A DNA stretch of 64,000 nt from Camarhynchus parvulus (lineage: Eukaryota; Chordata; Aves; Passeriformes; Thraupidae): positions 3,100,001-3,164,000 of the forward strand of contig NC_044600.1 of the NCBI RefSeq assembly GCF_901933205.1, read 5' to 3'. The translations under genes were made by a program, and so were the position numbers. This document shows, in pieces, positions 63,480 through 64,000 of the stretch (the first letter of the stretch is position 1; each line of letters begins with the position of its first letter). The notes beneath the pieces are model-generated. The model was not told the origin of the DNA, made no database searches, and worked only from the letters and a program-made list of their open reading frames with translations.

Positions 63480-64000
63480 GTACATCCCTAATCACTTGAG
63501 GTATGTTTAAGCTTTTTAACTGATACTTAGTTCTTTCAAATGAGCAAATTAATCTCCTGGGTGCACAGCAGCTCCTCATACCTGGGGTCACAGTGCAGAA
63601 AGTTATTTTTGTTGCTATCTACAGATTGTCTTGACATGCAGCATATACCCACAGGGTCAGAAGAATTGCCCTCTGATTACATGTACAATAATCTGGATGT
63701 CCCAAGGTATTCAAGTGGTTAATTAAATATCAAGTAATTGCTAAAACTACTAAGTGACATTTAATTAGTATGTTAATTGATATCAAATTTGTTCTCACTA
63801 TCTTGTTTTATGTTAATAAAATCCCTAAACATTTCTTGGGAGTAGATTAGGAAACAATGTGCTCCTAATGTACTAATGCAAAACAGCCTTAAGCACCATT
63901 CTGCTAGTGGAATGTAACTTCTCACTTCAATTTTTATTCCACCTGCGATACTTTCTCTATCTTTAAACTTACTTTGTGCTCAAGGTATATTAGATTCAGG

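Larger units (their letters stand above)
55081..64000. other. Unique AT-rich noncoding DNA to the window end
   Basis: No gene, RNA gene or clear interspersed repeat recognised. It holds an AT-rich low-complexity stretch at 57005-57175 and short tandem duplications at 63359-63391 and 63462-63479. Open frames of 60-96 codons (for example the hydrophobic minus-strand frame at 62634-62924) overlap frames on the other strand and look like chance. Confidence 0.5.

Overview
This 64-kb window looks like vertebrate nuclear DNA from a bird, most likely a songbird (Passeriformes). The evidence is the repeat content. There are many short, 5'-truncated CR1 LINE tails on both strands, recognisable by the avian tail motif 'ggtttgggttggaagggacc' or its reverse complement. 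There is also a solo LTR closely resembling the abundant songbird ERVK-type LTRs, and an older ERVL-type LTR of the common avian 'ctggtttgggctggg' kind. The DNA is AT-rich and CpG-poor. Family names come from memory of consensus sequences and were not checked by a search.

I could not support any protein-coding gene, exon, tRNA, rRNA, snRNA or CRISPR array. The longest open frame is 189 codons, resembles nothing I know, and overlaps open frames on the other strand. The window is best described as intergenic sequence or part of a very long intron. It is mostly unique, with interspersed repeats, short local duplications, microsatellites and a few GC/CpG-richer patches.

Layout. 1-6.9 kb: unique AT-rich DNA with two local tandem duplications. 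6.9-7.4 kb: two or three CR1 tails on the minus strand. 7.8-7.9 kb: three perfect inverted repeats in 125 bp. 10.28-10.86 kb: a plus-strand CR1 split by a 385-bp solo LTR (10322-10706) with a clean 6-bp target duplication. 10.9-23.9 kb: unique DNA with a 21-bp palindrome at 12488. 23.97-24.35 kb: plus-strand CR1. 28.7 and 29.2 kb: two short minus-strand CR1 tails. 29.85-31.1 kb: an ERVL-type LTR split by a second, unrelated 436-bp LTR (30414-30849) flanked by a 4-bp repeat. 36.9-37.4 kb: two CR1 fragments pointing in opposite directions. 39.0-39.3 kb: a second, partial, inverted copy of the 30.4-kb LTR family. 43.7-45.6 kb: GC-richer DNA with a CpG cluster. 50.3 kb: short CR1 tail. 53.5-54.0 kb: longer, degraded minus-strand CR1 followed by another CpG cluster and a possible unnamed LTR-like repeat. 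55-64 kb: unique AT-rich DNA.

The most informative structures are the two nested insertions. In both, the interrupted host repeat reads continuously across the insertion, so the order of events and the exact boundaries can be read directly from the sequence. I found no convincing new biological system here. The best candidates for unexplained function are the hairpin cluster near 7.8 kb, the palindromic double E-box at 12.5 kb and the isolated CpG cluster at 45.4 kb.
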